Assembly (NCBI GenBank): GCA_030068075.1
Contig: CM057835.1
Location: forward strand, 24,954,930-25,018,929
DNA: 64,000 nt
Origin: Paguma larvata
Taxonomy: Eukaryota > Chordata > Mammalia > Carnivora > Viverridae
Direction of reading: 5' to 3'
The translations under genes and the position numbers were made by a program. Numbering within the stretch: position 1 is the stretch's first letter; every line of letters starts with the position of its first letter. This document shows positions 26,755 to 37,762 of the stretch, in pieces. Below the pieces are notes generated by a model. That model was given only the letters and a program-made list of their open reading frames with translations. It had not been told where the DNA came from and did no database searches.

Positions 26755-27108
26755 TGTTTTTTCCTGGGCGTACACGCTGTGATAAAGTTTAATTTACAAA
26801 TTAGGCACAATAAGACAGGAACAACAACAAGATGGAATGATTATAACAATATCTGTAATAAAGTTATGTGAATGTGGGGTCTCTCTCAAAATATCGCACT
26901 GTCCTGTTCTCACCCTCCCTGTGATGACAGGCCATGACAAAACGCCTACGTGGTGACATGAAGCGAGGGGAGTGACGTAGGCACTGTGACGGAGCGGTAG
27001 GCGACAACTGACCTGACCACGCGTCAGAAGGAGGATCATTAGCTCCTGGCCAAAGTCGACTTCGGGTAACAGACCGTGGAAAGCGGAACTTCAGATAAGG
27101 TTAGCCAC
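26640..27108. mobile_element. Tigger (pogo/Tc1-mariner) DNA transposon fragment
   Basis: TAAAGTTTAATTTACAAATT, ACAATATCTGTAATAAAG, GTCAGAAGGAGGATCAT and the terminal GGGTAACAGACCGTGGAAAG ... GATAAGG match the 3' region and terminal inverted repeat of Tigger1/MER2-type elements. No transposase frame survives. A CA microsatellite is embedded. Confidence 0.75.
26708..26752. repeat. (CA)22 microsatellite inside a Tigger fragment
   Basis: 45 bp of uninterrupted CA dinucleotides. Sequence on both sides matches neighbouring parts of a Tigger-type element, so the repeat seems to have expanded within it. Confidence 0.95.
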
Positions 27109-27991
27109 TGAAGTTAACTACTACACTATGGCTAAGGCTAACTAACTGCGGGTAACTAATGTAGGTTTCCTTCTACTCCTCAAACTCTGACTTTTGTCAA
27201 AAACAGTGTATGAAGCCCACTCGTCTCTGCTCAGACCCAAGACTCTGTGGGAGGGCTGGGGGTCCCCAGGGCTTTCTCTCCCCTTCAGTGGACTTCACCT
27301 GGGTGCACGGTGCCTCCTCGGTGCATTCGGAAATACTTTTGGTGATCATCATGGCTGGTCACCCCTCCCCAGCGACGAACATTCAGTGTCTGAGGCTAGG
27401 AACACTGGATATCCTACGTTGCGCTGGACGGTTTCATCCAATTAAGATTTGTCCCACCCCAAATGCCCATAGCTGACCCTGAGGACCCAAAGACGGACAA
27501 CTCAACCAGGCAGCTCTGTCCGTGAGGGGGCTTTGAAGAACACTAGGGAAACTCGGAAAAATCATCCCAACGTGCTCTCCTAGGGCCTCAGATTCTAGCC
27601 CCAGAGCTCTGTTTGGGGGTCACGAAGCCTGTCAGCCTTGTCCTAATGGTACCCATATGAAATACACACCCAAGAAGAGGTCAAGTTACGAGCATTATCG
27701 GCTATAACTAGGATTTCAACCCTTATGGATACTTCTGATAATAGCGCAGAGTGCGCCATGATGCTTTAAAAAATACGGGTTCCTGGGTGTGATTCAGTGG
27801 CTGTGGTCACCAACCGCACCCCAGTGATCCCTGCCTCCTGACAGGCACACCTTTGTGTGGTCCCTTCTGCACTGGTGTGCGCGACTGACATATGGCATGT
27901 GGCAGAGTGACAGCACGTCACTTCCGAGATGACGTTATAAGAGATTGGGACTTCTGTGTTGGATGCTTTCCCTTCTCACCCGTTCTCATTT

Positions 27992-28009
27992 TCTCTCTCT
28001 CTCTCTCTC
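27992..28009. repeat. Short (CT)n tract
   Basis: Nine CT dinucleotides within a MaLR-like element. Confidence 0.9.
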
Positions 28010-28322
28010 AGATCACTTGCTTTGGGGCAAGCCAGCCGTCAGGGTGTGAGGACATTTAAGGAGTTTACGAAGAGGTCCTCGTGGCAAGGATCTGAAGCCT
28101 TTTGCCAACAACTAAGGTGGAAATGAAGGAGCCGTGTGAGGAGGCCGTGACGGAAGGAGGCCCTCCAGCCACAGTCGAGCCTTCAGATGGCTGCAGCCCT
28201 GGCCATCAGCCTGACCACAAATCCAGGAGAGACCCGGAGCCAGAGCCCCAGCCAAGCTGCTCCCAGATCCCTGACTCTCTGAAAGTACATGTGGTAATCA
28301 ATGTGCATGTGTGTGTGTTTTA

Positions 28323-28529
28323 ATTTTTGAATGTTTATTTTTTAAAAGAGAGAGAGAGTGCGAGCAGGGGAGGGGCAGAGAGAGAGAGAGGGAGGCACAG
28401 AATCTGAAGCAGGCTCCAGGCTCTGAGCTGTCAGCATGGAGCCCGACGCAGGGTTCGAATTCATGAACCATGAGATCATGACCTGAGCGGAAGTCGGAGG
28501 CTTAACCGACCGAGCCACACAGGCGCCCC
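28323..28529 (-). mobile_element. Felid SINE inserted in an older MaLR-like element
   Basis: A full-length minus SINE ending CACACAGGCGCCCC. Flanks share TCAATGTG...TGTGTTTTA on both sides, a target duplication altered by TG-slippage. The element splits an older LTR-like sequence whose two halves read continuously without it. Confidence 0.92.
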
Positions 28530-29149
28530 TCAATGTGTGTGTTTTAAGCTGCTAGATGTTGAGCTATTTATTGCGCAGCAGTGGATAATTCGTGCAGTGG
28601 GTCTAGGTAGGGCCAGAAGGCTGTAGATGTCACAGCTTCCCAGGCGGATCAGATGTGCAGCCAAGGTTCAATACCGTGGGTTTAGGGACTTGTCTGCTGC
28701 TAGTTTTCTGGGGGCAAAGCTGATTCAAAGTGGCCCGCGTGCACGTAAGAACCAAAGCACTACTGCTGTGTGGGTCCACACTGGAAATGGAGGCAAGCGA
28801 CGGGTGAAGACCTCCACCGGCAGCAGCCCCTGAGAGCTTAAGTCTCACACATGGACCCGGAGAACACGGAGTGCTCGCTGACTTACTGTTCCTGGAAGAA
28901 AGAGAGAAAGCCTAGAATATGAAACCTGAGGGGAGCCTTGGCCTGAGGATGTGCACAGTTTGTTAAGCCGTGAAACCATTTCCTCAAAAGAAACAATTCA
29001 TAGGAGAGACGCCAGCAAAGCAGTTCTGGGTGAGTCCAAGTAGTGGCCCCCGAGCCCGCTTCTCCAGTCTTCCCACCACTCCCCACCCTTAGTAGCACTC
29101 CTGAGGCACCTCTGAGAAACTTCAAGAGTTTCACACTTCGCAAACCTGC

Positions 29150-29285
29150 AATCCAGTCTAACGGGGCCATTTTACAGATGAGCAAACCGAGGCCCCCAGA
29201 GGGGAGGTCCCATAGCACTTCTGGGGCAGAAGTCCACAGCTTGATCCTCCTGACTTCTAGTGCAATCTTTCTGCACCACCACTAC
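29150..29285 (-). repeat. MIR fragment, antisense
   Basis: CCATTTTACAGATGAGCAAA, CCGAGGCCCCCAGAGG and CTCCTGACTTCTAGTGCA are the MIR core in reverse. Confidence 0.7.
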
Positions 29286-29419
29286 CTAGGAGGCCACTTA
29301 GGAAAGGTACACGTTTGGGATGGGGTCCAGGGAAACGCCCCATCTCCCTGCTCCTAACCAGGCTATGGGAGTCTGCCGTCAGAGGGAGGGAGCACCTGCT
29401 AGGCACTAAGTATTTTTTC

Positions 29420-29600
29420 CAAAGCTTCACAGGAACTCAGGTTCTCAATCTGCAACAACCCCATGAGGTGGACGTTGTCATCATCTTCATTTTACACAGG
29501 GGGAATCTGAGGCAGAGTGAGGGTAAGCCTGACTAGCCTGATTCCTGGCAGGGCTAGGATTCCCTAAGGCCCGTGTCTGGGGTCCGGACACTAAGCCCTT
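29420..29600 (-). repeat. MIR fragment, antisense
   Basis: AACAACCCCATGAGGTGGAC, ATCTTCATTTTACACAGGG and AATCTGAGGCAGAGTGAGGG match reverse MIR. Confidence 0.7.
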
Positions 29601-31269
29601 AACCCCTGAGCTCTGCTGCTTGCCCCCCAGCCAGGGGCCCAGCCCTCCTTGCCCTCCGAGCAGGAATGAAAGACCTTCTGCGTTGCTCTGTTCCCCAGCG
29701 ACTAGGGGACAGGCATCACGTAGGAAAAAATGGTCAGACCTGTTACCTTTCTAAGCAGGATGCCACGGGCTTCTGGCTCAAAGGGCATGGAGCGCTCAAG
29801 ACCTCACCTAGGACAGGGGGAATTGGGACCCTCACCTGGATCTGTGTCTTTCAGATGTGGTCTTTCTGTCAATAATGCGTGCCGTAAACATTTAGGAATG
29901 GAGCAGTAAGTATGAATTTCTGAGTATTTTACCTTTTTATCTTTTGCACCAAAGCTAGCTTTACATTAGCGATGATGATTTAATATAGATCTAGCCCAGA
30001 GGGTATTTCATACACTGATACTCCACGCCTTTGACCTAACCGTGCCCGAGAACATGGATTATTCTTTTGTCTCTCAAACTTCCGGGAAAGTTGTGAGGAC
30101 AGGACGAAGAACTGCCCTATGCTGCTCATTCAGATTCCCTGACTTACTACTCACCACGTTCGCCCCTCATCACATCTGTGTATCTACCTACCCTTTTTTT
30201 TTTTCTGTTTTGAAACATTTGAGGACAGGCTGCAGACATGAACCTCCATTTCCCTCAAATATTCTAGTGTAGATTTCTCCAAAACAAGGGCACTTACTTG
30301 CCTATTTAACCATCCTACAGTCCTTCAAGTCAGGACACTGTCACCCAGGTAACACCACTGCTCCCACCCACAGACTCCATTCACATTCTCCACCTGTCCG
30401 ACAAAGTCTTCTGGCCCAGGATCTCAGCGAAGAACACATGTTGCATTTAGTCCATCTGTTTAGTCCCCTCCAACCTGGAAGATTCCTCAGTGTTTTCCTG
30501 TCTTTCATATCCAAACAGTTTTAGGGAAGGCTTCCTACATTTTGGCCAGACTCAGGCCATGCTTTCTTAGCAGGAAAAAAACCCAGAAATGGTGTTGGGT
30601 TTTCTCCATGCGGCACACCACAAGCACGTGGTGTCTACCCATCCTACAGCTAATGATGTTCACCTCAGTCATAGGGTCAAATTAGGCTCTGCCTGGTTTC
30701 TCCACCATAAAGTTACCACGTTTCCCTTTGTAATGAGGTGAGCCCTATGTATGCCCCAGTCTGGTACCTGGAAGAGCATTTCCAGTCTTCAACACATACA
30801 GAGCCTAGTGGTCTCCATGAGTTAAGGGGACAGAGTTTAAAATTCAGGGAGTCCGAGACAATTAGAATTTGCAAGGCAGAACACCAGAGAAGAGAAATCT
30901 AGAAATCTGCAGACCCTCGAGTCTTTGGCTGAGCACTAGTTTGTACATGTGTATGAGGAAACTTCCAGAGCTAGTAGAAAACTTTCTGAAAGGAATAGAT
31001 GGAACGATCTCCTGGGATCACAGTTTGTGTTCCCAGCAGATGAGGTAGAAATACCTCCTAACACACAGGGTTCTGGGTAGCAATCTCAGAAGAATATTGA
31101 CTCGGTAGAGGATCAAAATGTGTCCTAGACTAAAGGCTCTCCAGCTAACAAAGGCTTTAAAAGCAAGCCTTGAAAACATCAAACTATTCTGAAGTAACTT
31201 AACTGTGTTCCAGAACAATGCCCAAAATATTTAAATGGATACCAATAAAAATAAAGCCCCCAACCATGT

Positions 31270-31910
31270 AAAATTCCCAATATCTGCCATCTAATATAAA
31301 ATCACCAGGGAAGCAAAGAAAAATATGACCTAAATCCAGAGAAAAATCGATTAATAGAAATGGACGCTGAAATGACATGGGTGACAGAATTAGTACAGAA
31401 GGACCTTAAAAAAGTCATTGTAAATAGATTTGATGTGCTCAAGGAGATAAGGAAAAGCAGGTACGTGAAGAAGAGAGAAATGAAAGACAGAGAGAAAGAA
31501 AGATCCAAACTGAACTTCTAGATATGAACGAGACAACATCCAAAATGAAAAATACACTGGACGAGATTAACGGTGGGTTCGACTTTGCAAGAAAAGACTA
31601 GTGAACCTGAAGACATAGCAATGGAAAGTATCCAAAATGAAACACACAGAGAAGAAAGACTTAAAAAAAAAATAGGCAGAGTTTGGTGAGCCATGGGAAA
31701 ATATGAAGAAGCCCAGTAGACACAGAATTGGAATCCCAGCGGTGGGAGGAGATGATGGCTGAAATGTTTCCAAATCTGATGAAAACCATAAATTTACAGA
31801 TCCAAGAAACTCAATAAACCCCAAGTGGGAGAAACGAAGTAAAACCAGCCAAAGGCATATCTCCTCTTCAGATTGCTGAGATCTTGACTAGACCTTCGAT
31901 CGTGTTTCAT
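31270..31910 (+). mobile_element. Old L1/HAL1-like ORF1-region fragment
   Basis: A-rich sequence with GACCTTAAAAAAGTCATTGT, CTGAAATGTTTCCAAATCTG and AAACTCAATAAACCCCAAG resembles the ORF1 part of old L1 or HAL1. Frames are heavily broken. Confidence 0.5.
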
Positions 31911-32717
31911 TAGTGGGCCCAAGGCATGAGCACTGAACTCACAAAATGGGATGAGAGTAGAGGGAGCAGGAAGAGAAGAATGGGGGCAGATGAAACAGCA
32001 TGAGGTTCAGTAAAGAGAAGGACAGGGTGACGTGGTGAGTGTGGTGGTAGGTCCCTGGCAGGGCAGGCTCTGTCACCTAGGAGAGCGACTCTCACTCTGC
32101 TGCTACAGGCCACACCCCCCTACCGGGATGCAGCCTAGATTCCCACTCTTTCTGCCCAAAGACCAGCACCAGAAGCTTCTAGAGACCCAGATTTGCTGTC
32201 TCTTTGCTGAGTGAATCCTATTGTCCCGGAGCCTGGCTCGATCCAGGGAAAGGAGCCCAGTCGATGACAAAATCAGCAAGCACAGCGGACACCTGGAGGC
32301 TGGCAGGACAACTCCACTTTTCAAAAGCCTAAAAATAGCCCCGACCACACTGGTACTCCCAGCAGCCCTGCCTGTCCCAGGAACACACCGCGGGACGCTG
32401 TACCTTGCAGAGATTTCAGGCCAAGGGACAAAAAACTTCCAAGTGTGCTGAGTTGCCAGAGTATGGCCCCATTTCACCTCTGGGGGGATGTCAGGCCTGC
32501 CACCAGTGCCCCGAGCATCGCCGAGAGCGTGCCGCCACACATACATTGTGATGGGACACCCTGGACCTCGGCAGGTCCCCACCCCTGCCCACCTCCCACT
32601 GCAGTAGGTCCAGTTACACCCTGCTGGAGCACGGGGCCAAAGGGGCGCACGGGCTGTGCTCAGGCTGAAGACTAGGACCTCGCTGGACGGTTGGAGACTC
32701 TCTCCTCCTGCACCTAC

Positions 32718-32793
32718 CTGCCAGGCCGGGAGGACCTTCTCGATGTCATTCAGGTTGATCCCGTCCCCGTCTTCTAGCTTCCCTTTTCCACAC
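32718..32793 (-). CDS. CTIF: CTIF internal coding exon D (76 bp, phase 2-0)
   Basis: The first base completes the split glycine codon GG|G. The frame then reads CGKGKLEDGDGINLND and IEKVLPAWQ, ending on a complete codon. This is an exact match to human CTIF around residues 145-169 as I recall it. The acceptor is CTGGCCCAG before GTGTGG; the donor is CAG followed by GTAGGT, close to consensus. The next CTIF residues (starting GYHPMP in human, followed by a long Arg-rich stretch) were not found down to base 1, so the next exon must be more than 32 kb downstream. The reading frame stays open well into both flanking introns. Confidence 0.94.
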
Positions 32794-33431
32794 CTGGGCC
32801 AGACAAGACAGAAAGGCACTGAAAAGTTGGCACGTGTACGTATCCTACCCCAGCCCGGCGAGCAGGAAGGGCAGGGATGGCCGGGAGACACCCGGCCCTG
32901 CCTCCTGAAGGCCTGCAGGATGAGCCCGTCCCACCTGGAGCAAACGGCTCTGGAGAAGCACGCTTTCCTTCCCCAAGCCTGGAACACAGGCCCTGCCCTC
33001 GGAACAAAGGCCTTCGTGCAGGTGGGCATTCTGGGAGCAGTCTAGAGGCAGGGGGCACTAAGGTGACATCTGACCCCCAGGGAGGTGACAGAGGTACTAG
33101 AATTCCCCTTGACCCTTCCAGGCAAAGACACTAAGCTCCTCCTTGATGAGTACCCCAAAACCTGTCACAGCTCCTGCAAAACCCCATCATCTCGCCCCAT
33201 TGCACCAATGGGACAATGAACGAACAGAAAAACCAAGCAACTTTTTTGAGGTCACGCAGGCCCGCAACAGAGATTTCTCCCTCCTTGGCCTGACTCTGCG
33301 CCGGTCCAGCAAGCCCCCACTCGGATACCGATGCTTCGTCTTCACGCCCTCTGTGGGCAGCCATACCATCAGGCCAGAGACCCTGGCCCCAATTCGCCGT
33401 CAAACACCCATATCTGCACCTTACGTATGCA

Positions 33432-33625
33432 GACTCCGGAGTCGGACTGCCAGGCTGCAACCCCAGTTGCATCCCTGACTAACTGGGTGACCCTACGCAA
33501 GTCACTTAACCTCTCTGGTAAAAATGGGGATCATGAGTAGTGTCTAACATCATAAGGTGGTAGGAGGATTAAAGTAGTTTAACGTAGCTAAGCGCATAGA
33601 CCCACGTCCAGCACACACGCACATA
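33432..33625 (+). repeat. MIR element, well preserved
   Basis: GGAGTCGGACTGCCAGGCTG, CTAACTGGGTGACCCTACGC, AAGTCACTTAACCTCTCTGG and GGAGGATTAAAGTAGTTTAA cover most of MIR. Confidence 0.85.
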
Positions 33626-33764
33626 CACACACGGGTGCGCGCACACCCCCATATATACGTATTTACGTATCGTATTTAAAGGTAAACATATTGTCATGGT
33701 AAATATAGGTAATAATTACATAAAATTATAATAAAATAAATGACGAGGTAAATATATTAGTACC

Positions 33765-33856
33765 ACTAGGACTACTACTGCTAGTACTAGTACTATTTAC
33801 AACTATCTTACTAGTATTACTAGTATTACTGTTTTGCTGCTACTACTGTTACTGTC
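33765..33856. repeat. TAC/ACTAGT-rich low-complexity tract
   Basis: Composed mainly of TAC, TAG and TAT triplets, with repeated ACTAG palindromic cores. It lies between two MIR fragments and may be an expansion of MIR-type ATAATAGTAC sequence. Confidence 0.85.
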
Positions 33857-33865
33857 CCAGGCAAG

Positions 33866-34080
33866 GACTGAGAGCCTAGACTCTGGAGCTGACCCACGCT
33901 CACTCGAGTGGCTCATTTCTCTGCACCTCCTCGTTTCCCACCTGTCGGAGTGAAGATACTAATGCTCCTGTCTCCCTAGGTTGTGGTGAGTTTTCAATAG
34001 CATGAGGCAAGCACCTGGAATGGTGCCCAGGATGGATTAGTGATCACTGCTCTCACTGTTATTGTTATGGACCTAGGCGT
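33866..34080 (+). repeat. MIR element
   Basis: GAGAGCCTAGACTCTGGAGC, CTGCACCTCCTCGTTTCCCA, GTTGTGGTGAGTTTTCAATA and GCACCTGGAATGGTGCCC match MIR in order. Confidence 0.8.
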
Positions 34081-34310
34081 GGTGAGGGCCACCTAGCATG
34101 GTGGCCGCGGCACTTCCCAGCTGCAGAATTAACGTAACTCTCAAATTTCAGAGTATTTATTTGTTCAGTATTTGCCGAGCATCTCTTGTGTTTCGGGCCC
34201 TGTCAACCTCGTTGGGAGTCCCGGAAAATAAATCTCCTGTGGTTCCTGCCCCCAGCAGCTCACAGCTCTTCGGAAAAGAGTCCTGAGCTCATCTGACGAG
34301 GCAGTGGCCA

Positions 34311-34325
34311 CCAGTAGGGGGCAGC
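34311..34325 (+). promoter_or_regulatory. Candidate CTCF binding core
   Basis: The plus strand reads CCAGTAGGGGGCAGC, a full match to CCASYAGRKGGCRSY, in unique sequence of intron C-D. Orientation is opposite to, and pointing away from, the site at 23955. Confidence 0.6.
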
Positions 34326-35704
34326 ATGAGACAAGAGTTTTGAAAGCCTTAGGGACAGAGGAGGTGGGGTGGCCACATAACCCACCGAGGCTGGCGTTGG
34401 AGTGCTGCCCAGAACGTCCAGAAGCATCCGGAATGGTCTGGGGCAGAAGGAGGGAGGTGGATTATGAGCTGGCTAAGCAGAGAGCCCTGGAGAATGTCCT
34501 GGGCAGAGGCAGCAGGGCAATGGCTTGGAGCTAAGCCCAAGTATGTTGCCAGCTGGGATGTCAGCGTTCCTGCCACAGGAGTGGGGTGGGGGCGGGGCTG
34601 GGGTGTAAGGGGGATGGGTAAGGGGGGAGATGGCACTAGAGGGCCAGGAGGTGGAGCTGGGGAGAGAGGGGTGGAAGGAAGGTGGGAGGGGCATGAGGGA
34701 AAAGAGGAGAGTTCTTACCCTCTCTTCCCCTACCCTCCACCCCCATCCCAGCTTCTTGATGTGCTGGACTGCAGATAAGGAGGTGGAGAAATCTCTGGAA
34801 ACATCCAACCACCTTTTAACTACAGGCTGGCCCATGAAGGTACCAATGGTACCTGCATCTGTATTTCATATGCACTTTGAGAACAGGAGAGGAGAAAGCT
34901 GGGGTGGGGCGGGGGACTGTGGGCCAAATGGAATGGCGGACACCCTTTCCCCCAGGTCCCGTGTGCTATCCCCCCGCTTCTGGACTCCCAGCTACCCTAA
35001 GCTGCAAGCACATGCTAGCCACCAGCCTAGCACGGCACAGGCGCGGAGTTTTATCCTCACCTCAGCAGCCCCTGGGGGCAGCAGGGGGCTGTGTGCAGGG
35101 AGGGCTGCTGTCCCCCATGACCTGTCCTGTCTGAGGTTCAGAGCTCCCTGGAAGGAAGGCAGGTACAGAGGGCAGAAGGTTGTTACAGACCAGCTGAGTC
35201 ACTGCTGCCTACAGGGTTTCCAAGGCAACAGCCTTCTCTGAGTTCTGTCCCTCCATGGAAACATGGGCTGCGGGAAGCCTTGGCAACGGAGTGGTACCCT
35301 GCTTCCGAGGGATGCTGCAGTGACTGGGCACGTGGAGTCCAACCCCAGCACGGCCAGACTCTGAGGGTGACACAGTTCCTGCCCTAACCACAAGGTGGCC
35401 ACTGGACGCTGCACCCAGGATCCCCTGGGAACCTGGGGAGGCCAGGTCTCGCTTATGCTCTCATTCTAGTAGGGTGCCTCCATGCCGAAGGCCATCTCCC
35501 CTCTCCCCCCAAGGAAAAATGATCTCAGGAGTTTTGGTGGATGCTACACAGACAGGACGATGGAAAAAGGAGCCGGGGTGAGAGGCTGGGGTCCCCTGGG
35601 AGAGTATGAAGCACGTGATGGGTCTCTCCCCAGAAAAATATACACAAACATGTGATTTTGCATGAAAGGTTAAGGGGGTTACGTTGATTCACAGATACTC
35701 TGGT

Positions 35705-35830
35705 GTGACAGCCTGGGCACTGGATGGTGTCAGAAGGCCTTAAATCATGGCTCTCCTTGGGCAAGTTAGTCCACCTGTCTGAGCTGCATTTCTTCCATCT
35801 CTGCAAGAGAGACAAGAGGATCTCCCTCCC
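35705..35830 (+). repeat. MIR fragment
   Basis: TTGGGCAAGTTAGTCCACCT and TGAGCTGCATTTCTTCCATC represent the MIR core. Confidence 0.65.
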
Positions 35831-35999
35831 CAGGCATCTGTTCGGGACTCTGTGCTGGTGGGAGCAGGGTGGCCAGAGAGGGGGTGCCCACCAGGGTGGG
35901 GTGGGGAGCGGGTGAGATGCAGTGATGTTTAATACAACCAGTAATATCAGTTAGGTTTAGATCTGAAGAGACGGCAGGTGAGAGTGGACAGGGAGGGAC

Positions 36000-36169
36000 T
36001 GGAAGGAAAAGTCAAAGCCATCAGAATAATAAAGAAAAGGAGAACAACAAATGTTGGCAAAAATGCGGAAAAGCCCTGTATATTGCTGGTGGGAATACAA
36101 AATATTCTGCCTCTGTGCGAAGTAGTTTGGCGGTTCCACAAAAAACTTAAAACATAGAATTACCACGTG
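36000..36169 (+). mobile_element. L1M fragment, 5' part of a split element
   Basis: AACAACAAATGTTGGCAAAA, ATTGCTGGTGGGAATACAAA and AAACTTAAAACATAGAATTA are typical of the terminal ORF2 region of mammalian L1. It continues at 37019 after the LTR. Confidence 0.8.
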
Positions 36170-37018
36170 TGATATTGGGATTTACACAAGATATATTTGG
36201 TCTTTGTCCCCCTTCCTGGTATAGAACTCCTCAAATCCTTGGAATTTCCTAAAGGAGTACAGAAGAGAAAGGTGCCTTTTGTTATGTTAATGAGGCGACT
36301 TTTGAAAAAACCCGCCTAAAGAATCTAAGGGAGGGAGTTGTTTTAACCACGTGATTGGAGGGTTAGCGCTTTCAGTCCCGATTCTGGACTCCAGGGAGCA
36401 GAGAGGGGCTAGAGAGTCAATCATTCGCCAATGGCCAATGATTTGCTCAATCATGCCTGTGCAATGAAGCTTCCAAAAAAACCCAACAAACAAACAAACA
36501 AGCGAACAAACAAACAAAAAACCAAAGAGGGGCTTTGGGGAGCTTCCAGGTTGGTGAGCACACAGGAGATTCTGGAAGAGTGGCAGTCTGGAGAGGGCAT
36601 GGAAGCTTGGTACCTTTCCCCACCCCTTGTCCGATGCATCTCTTCCATTGGACTATTCCTGACTTCTATCCTTTTATTTATATAAACCAGTAATATAGTG
36701 GGTATCATGTTTTCCCGACTTCTGTGGCCTCCCTAGCAAATTCATAGCACCCAGGGATGGGGGGTCGCTGGAACCCCCAATCTACAGTCAGACATCTGAA
36801 GCACAGGTGACAGCCTGGACTTCGGCCTGGCGTCTGCAATGGGGAGAGGGGGCGATTTGTAGGGCTCAGCCCTCAACCTGGGGGGGGGTCTGATGCTGTT
36901 TCCAGGTGGATGGTGTCAGCATGGGGTTGAATTGCAGGACACTCCGCTGGCATCAGAAAACTGCTTGGTGGCGTCGGAAAAAAACCACACACATCAGAAC
37001 TGGTGTCAGAATTGGACC
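36170..37018 (+). mobile_element. ERVL-type solitary LTR (MER21-like) inside an L1
   Basis: It begins TGATATTGGGATTTACAC. It contains CAATCATGCCTGTGCAATGA, GAGAGGGCATGGAAGC, TGCATCTCTTCCAT, TATATAAACCAGTAATA and ends near GGTGTCAGAATTGG, as in long ERVL LTRs. Flanking L1 sequence resumes on both sides with a duplicated ACCAYGTG. No viral coding sequence is present. Confidence 0.65.
36484..36521. repeat. (CAAA)n tetranucleotide tract
   Basis: Imperfect CAAA/CGAA repeats inside the ERVL-type LTR, directly after its AAGCTTCCAAAAAAACCC segment. Confidence 0.9.
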
Positions 37019-37528
37019 ATGTGACTCAGCAATTCCATTTCCCGGGCACCTACCCGAAAGAATTGAAAATGGGGACTCAACAAATACTGGTCCACGAATG
37101 TTCATAGCAGAATAATTCACAACAGCCGAAGCGTGGAAAGAACCCGAACGCCCATCAGCAGATGAATGTATAGACAAATACTAAGGGACCCACATGATGA
37201 AATAGTATGCAGCCACAAAAAGGAATAAACATGCTACAGTGTGAATGAACCTCAAAACTTTATGCTGAGTGAAGGAAGCTAGGCCCCAGACACCACCTAT
37301 GATCCTACTTATTTATTATATAAATAACCAGAGGAGGTAAATTCACAGAAACAGAAACCAGATTGGTGGGTGCCAGGCATAAGAGAGAAATGGAGAGTAA
37401 CTGCTTAGAGGATATCGACTTTATTCTGGGGTGTCAAAAACGTTTTGGAACTACATAGAGGTGGTAGTTACACGATATGATGAAAATATGAAACGACACT
37501 AAATCGAACGCTTTAAAATGATTAATGT
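37019..37528 (+). mobile_element. L1M fragment, 3' part of a split element
   Basis: GACTCAGCAATTCCATTTCC, CATAGCAGAATAATTCACAA, GGAATAAACATGCTACA, TTATGCTGAGTGAAGGAAGC and TTGGTGGGTGCCAGGCATAA form the L1 3' end in order. A SINE follows at 37529. Confidence 0.85.
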
Positions 37529-37762
37529 GGGGGTGCCTGGGTAGCTCAGTTGGTTGAGCATCCAACTCTTGGTTTTGGCTCAGGTCATGGTCTTGTGGTT
37601 TGTGAGATTGAGCCCCGTATCGGGGGTCCGTGCTGACAGCGTGGAGTCTGCTTGGGATTCTCTCTCCCCTCCCTCTCAACCCTTACCCTGCCTGAACTCA
37701 CATGCATATGCGCTCTCTCTCAAAAATAAACTTAAAAAAAGAGACATTAAAATTTTTTTAAA
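37529..37762 (+). mobile_element. Felid SINE at the 3' end of an L1
   Basis: The head reads GGGGTGCCTGGGTAGCTCAG and the tail is CAAAAATAAACTTAAAAAAAG. The duplication AAAATGATTAATGTG (37514-37528) recurs as AAAATGGTTAATGTG (37763-37777). The insertion lies in the terminal part of an L1M fragment. Confidence 0.93.

Larger units (their letters stand above)
27790..28606 (+). mobile_element. MaLR-like LTR split by a SINE
   Basis: AGGACATTTAAGGAGTTTAC, CACAGTCGAGCCTTCAGATG, CAGCCAAGCTGCTCCCAGAT lie left of the SINE (28323-28529). GTTTTAAGCTGCTAGATGTT and CAGCAGTGGATAATTCGTGC lie right of it. The order matches a common mammalian LTR-like repeat; subfamily uncertain. Confidence 0.55.
1..32717 (-). 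other. CTIF intron downstream of exon D (partial)
   Basis: No CTIF exon or other gene is recognisable here. The content is interspersed repeats and simple repeats, listed individually, separated by unique sequence such as 250-2700, 13500-15700, 19500-21900 and 23100-26600 in which I see only chance ORFs. The following CTIF exon encodes a long Arg/Lys/His-rich segment that should give an open frame of several hundred bases. No minus-strand ORF in this stretch resembles it. Confidence 0.8.

Noticed and set aside
34630..35241. 203-codon plus-strand ORF
   Set aside because: Starts in a purine-rich low-complexity tract, with no family resemblance and no conserved motif. Treated as chance.
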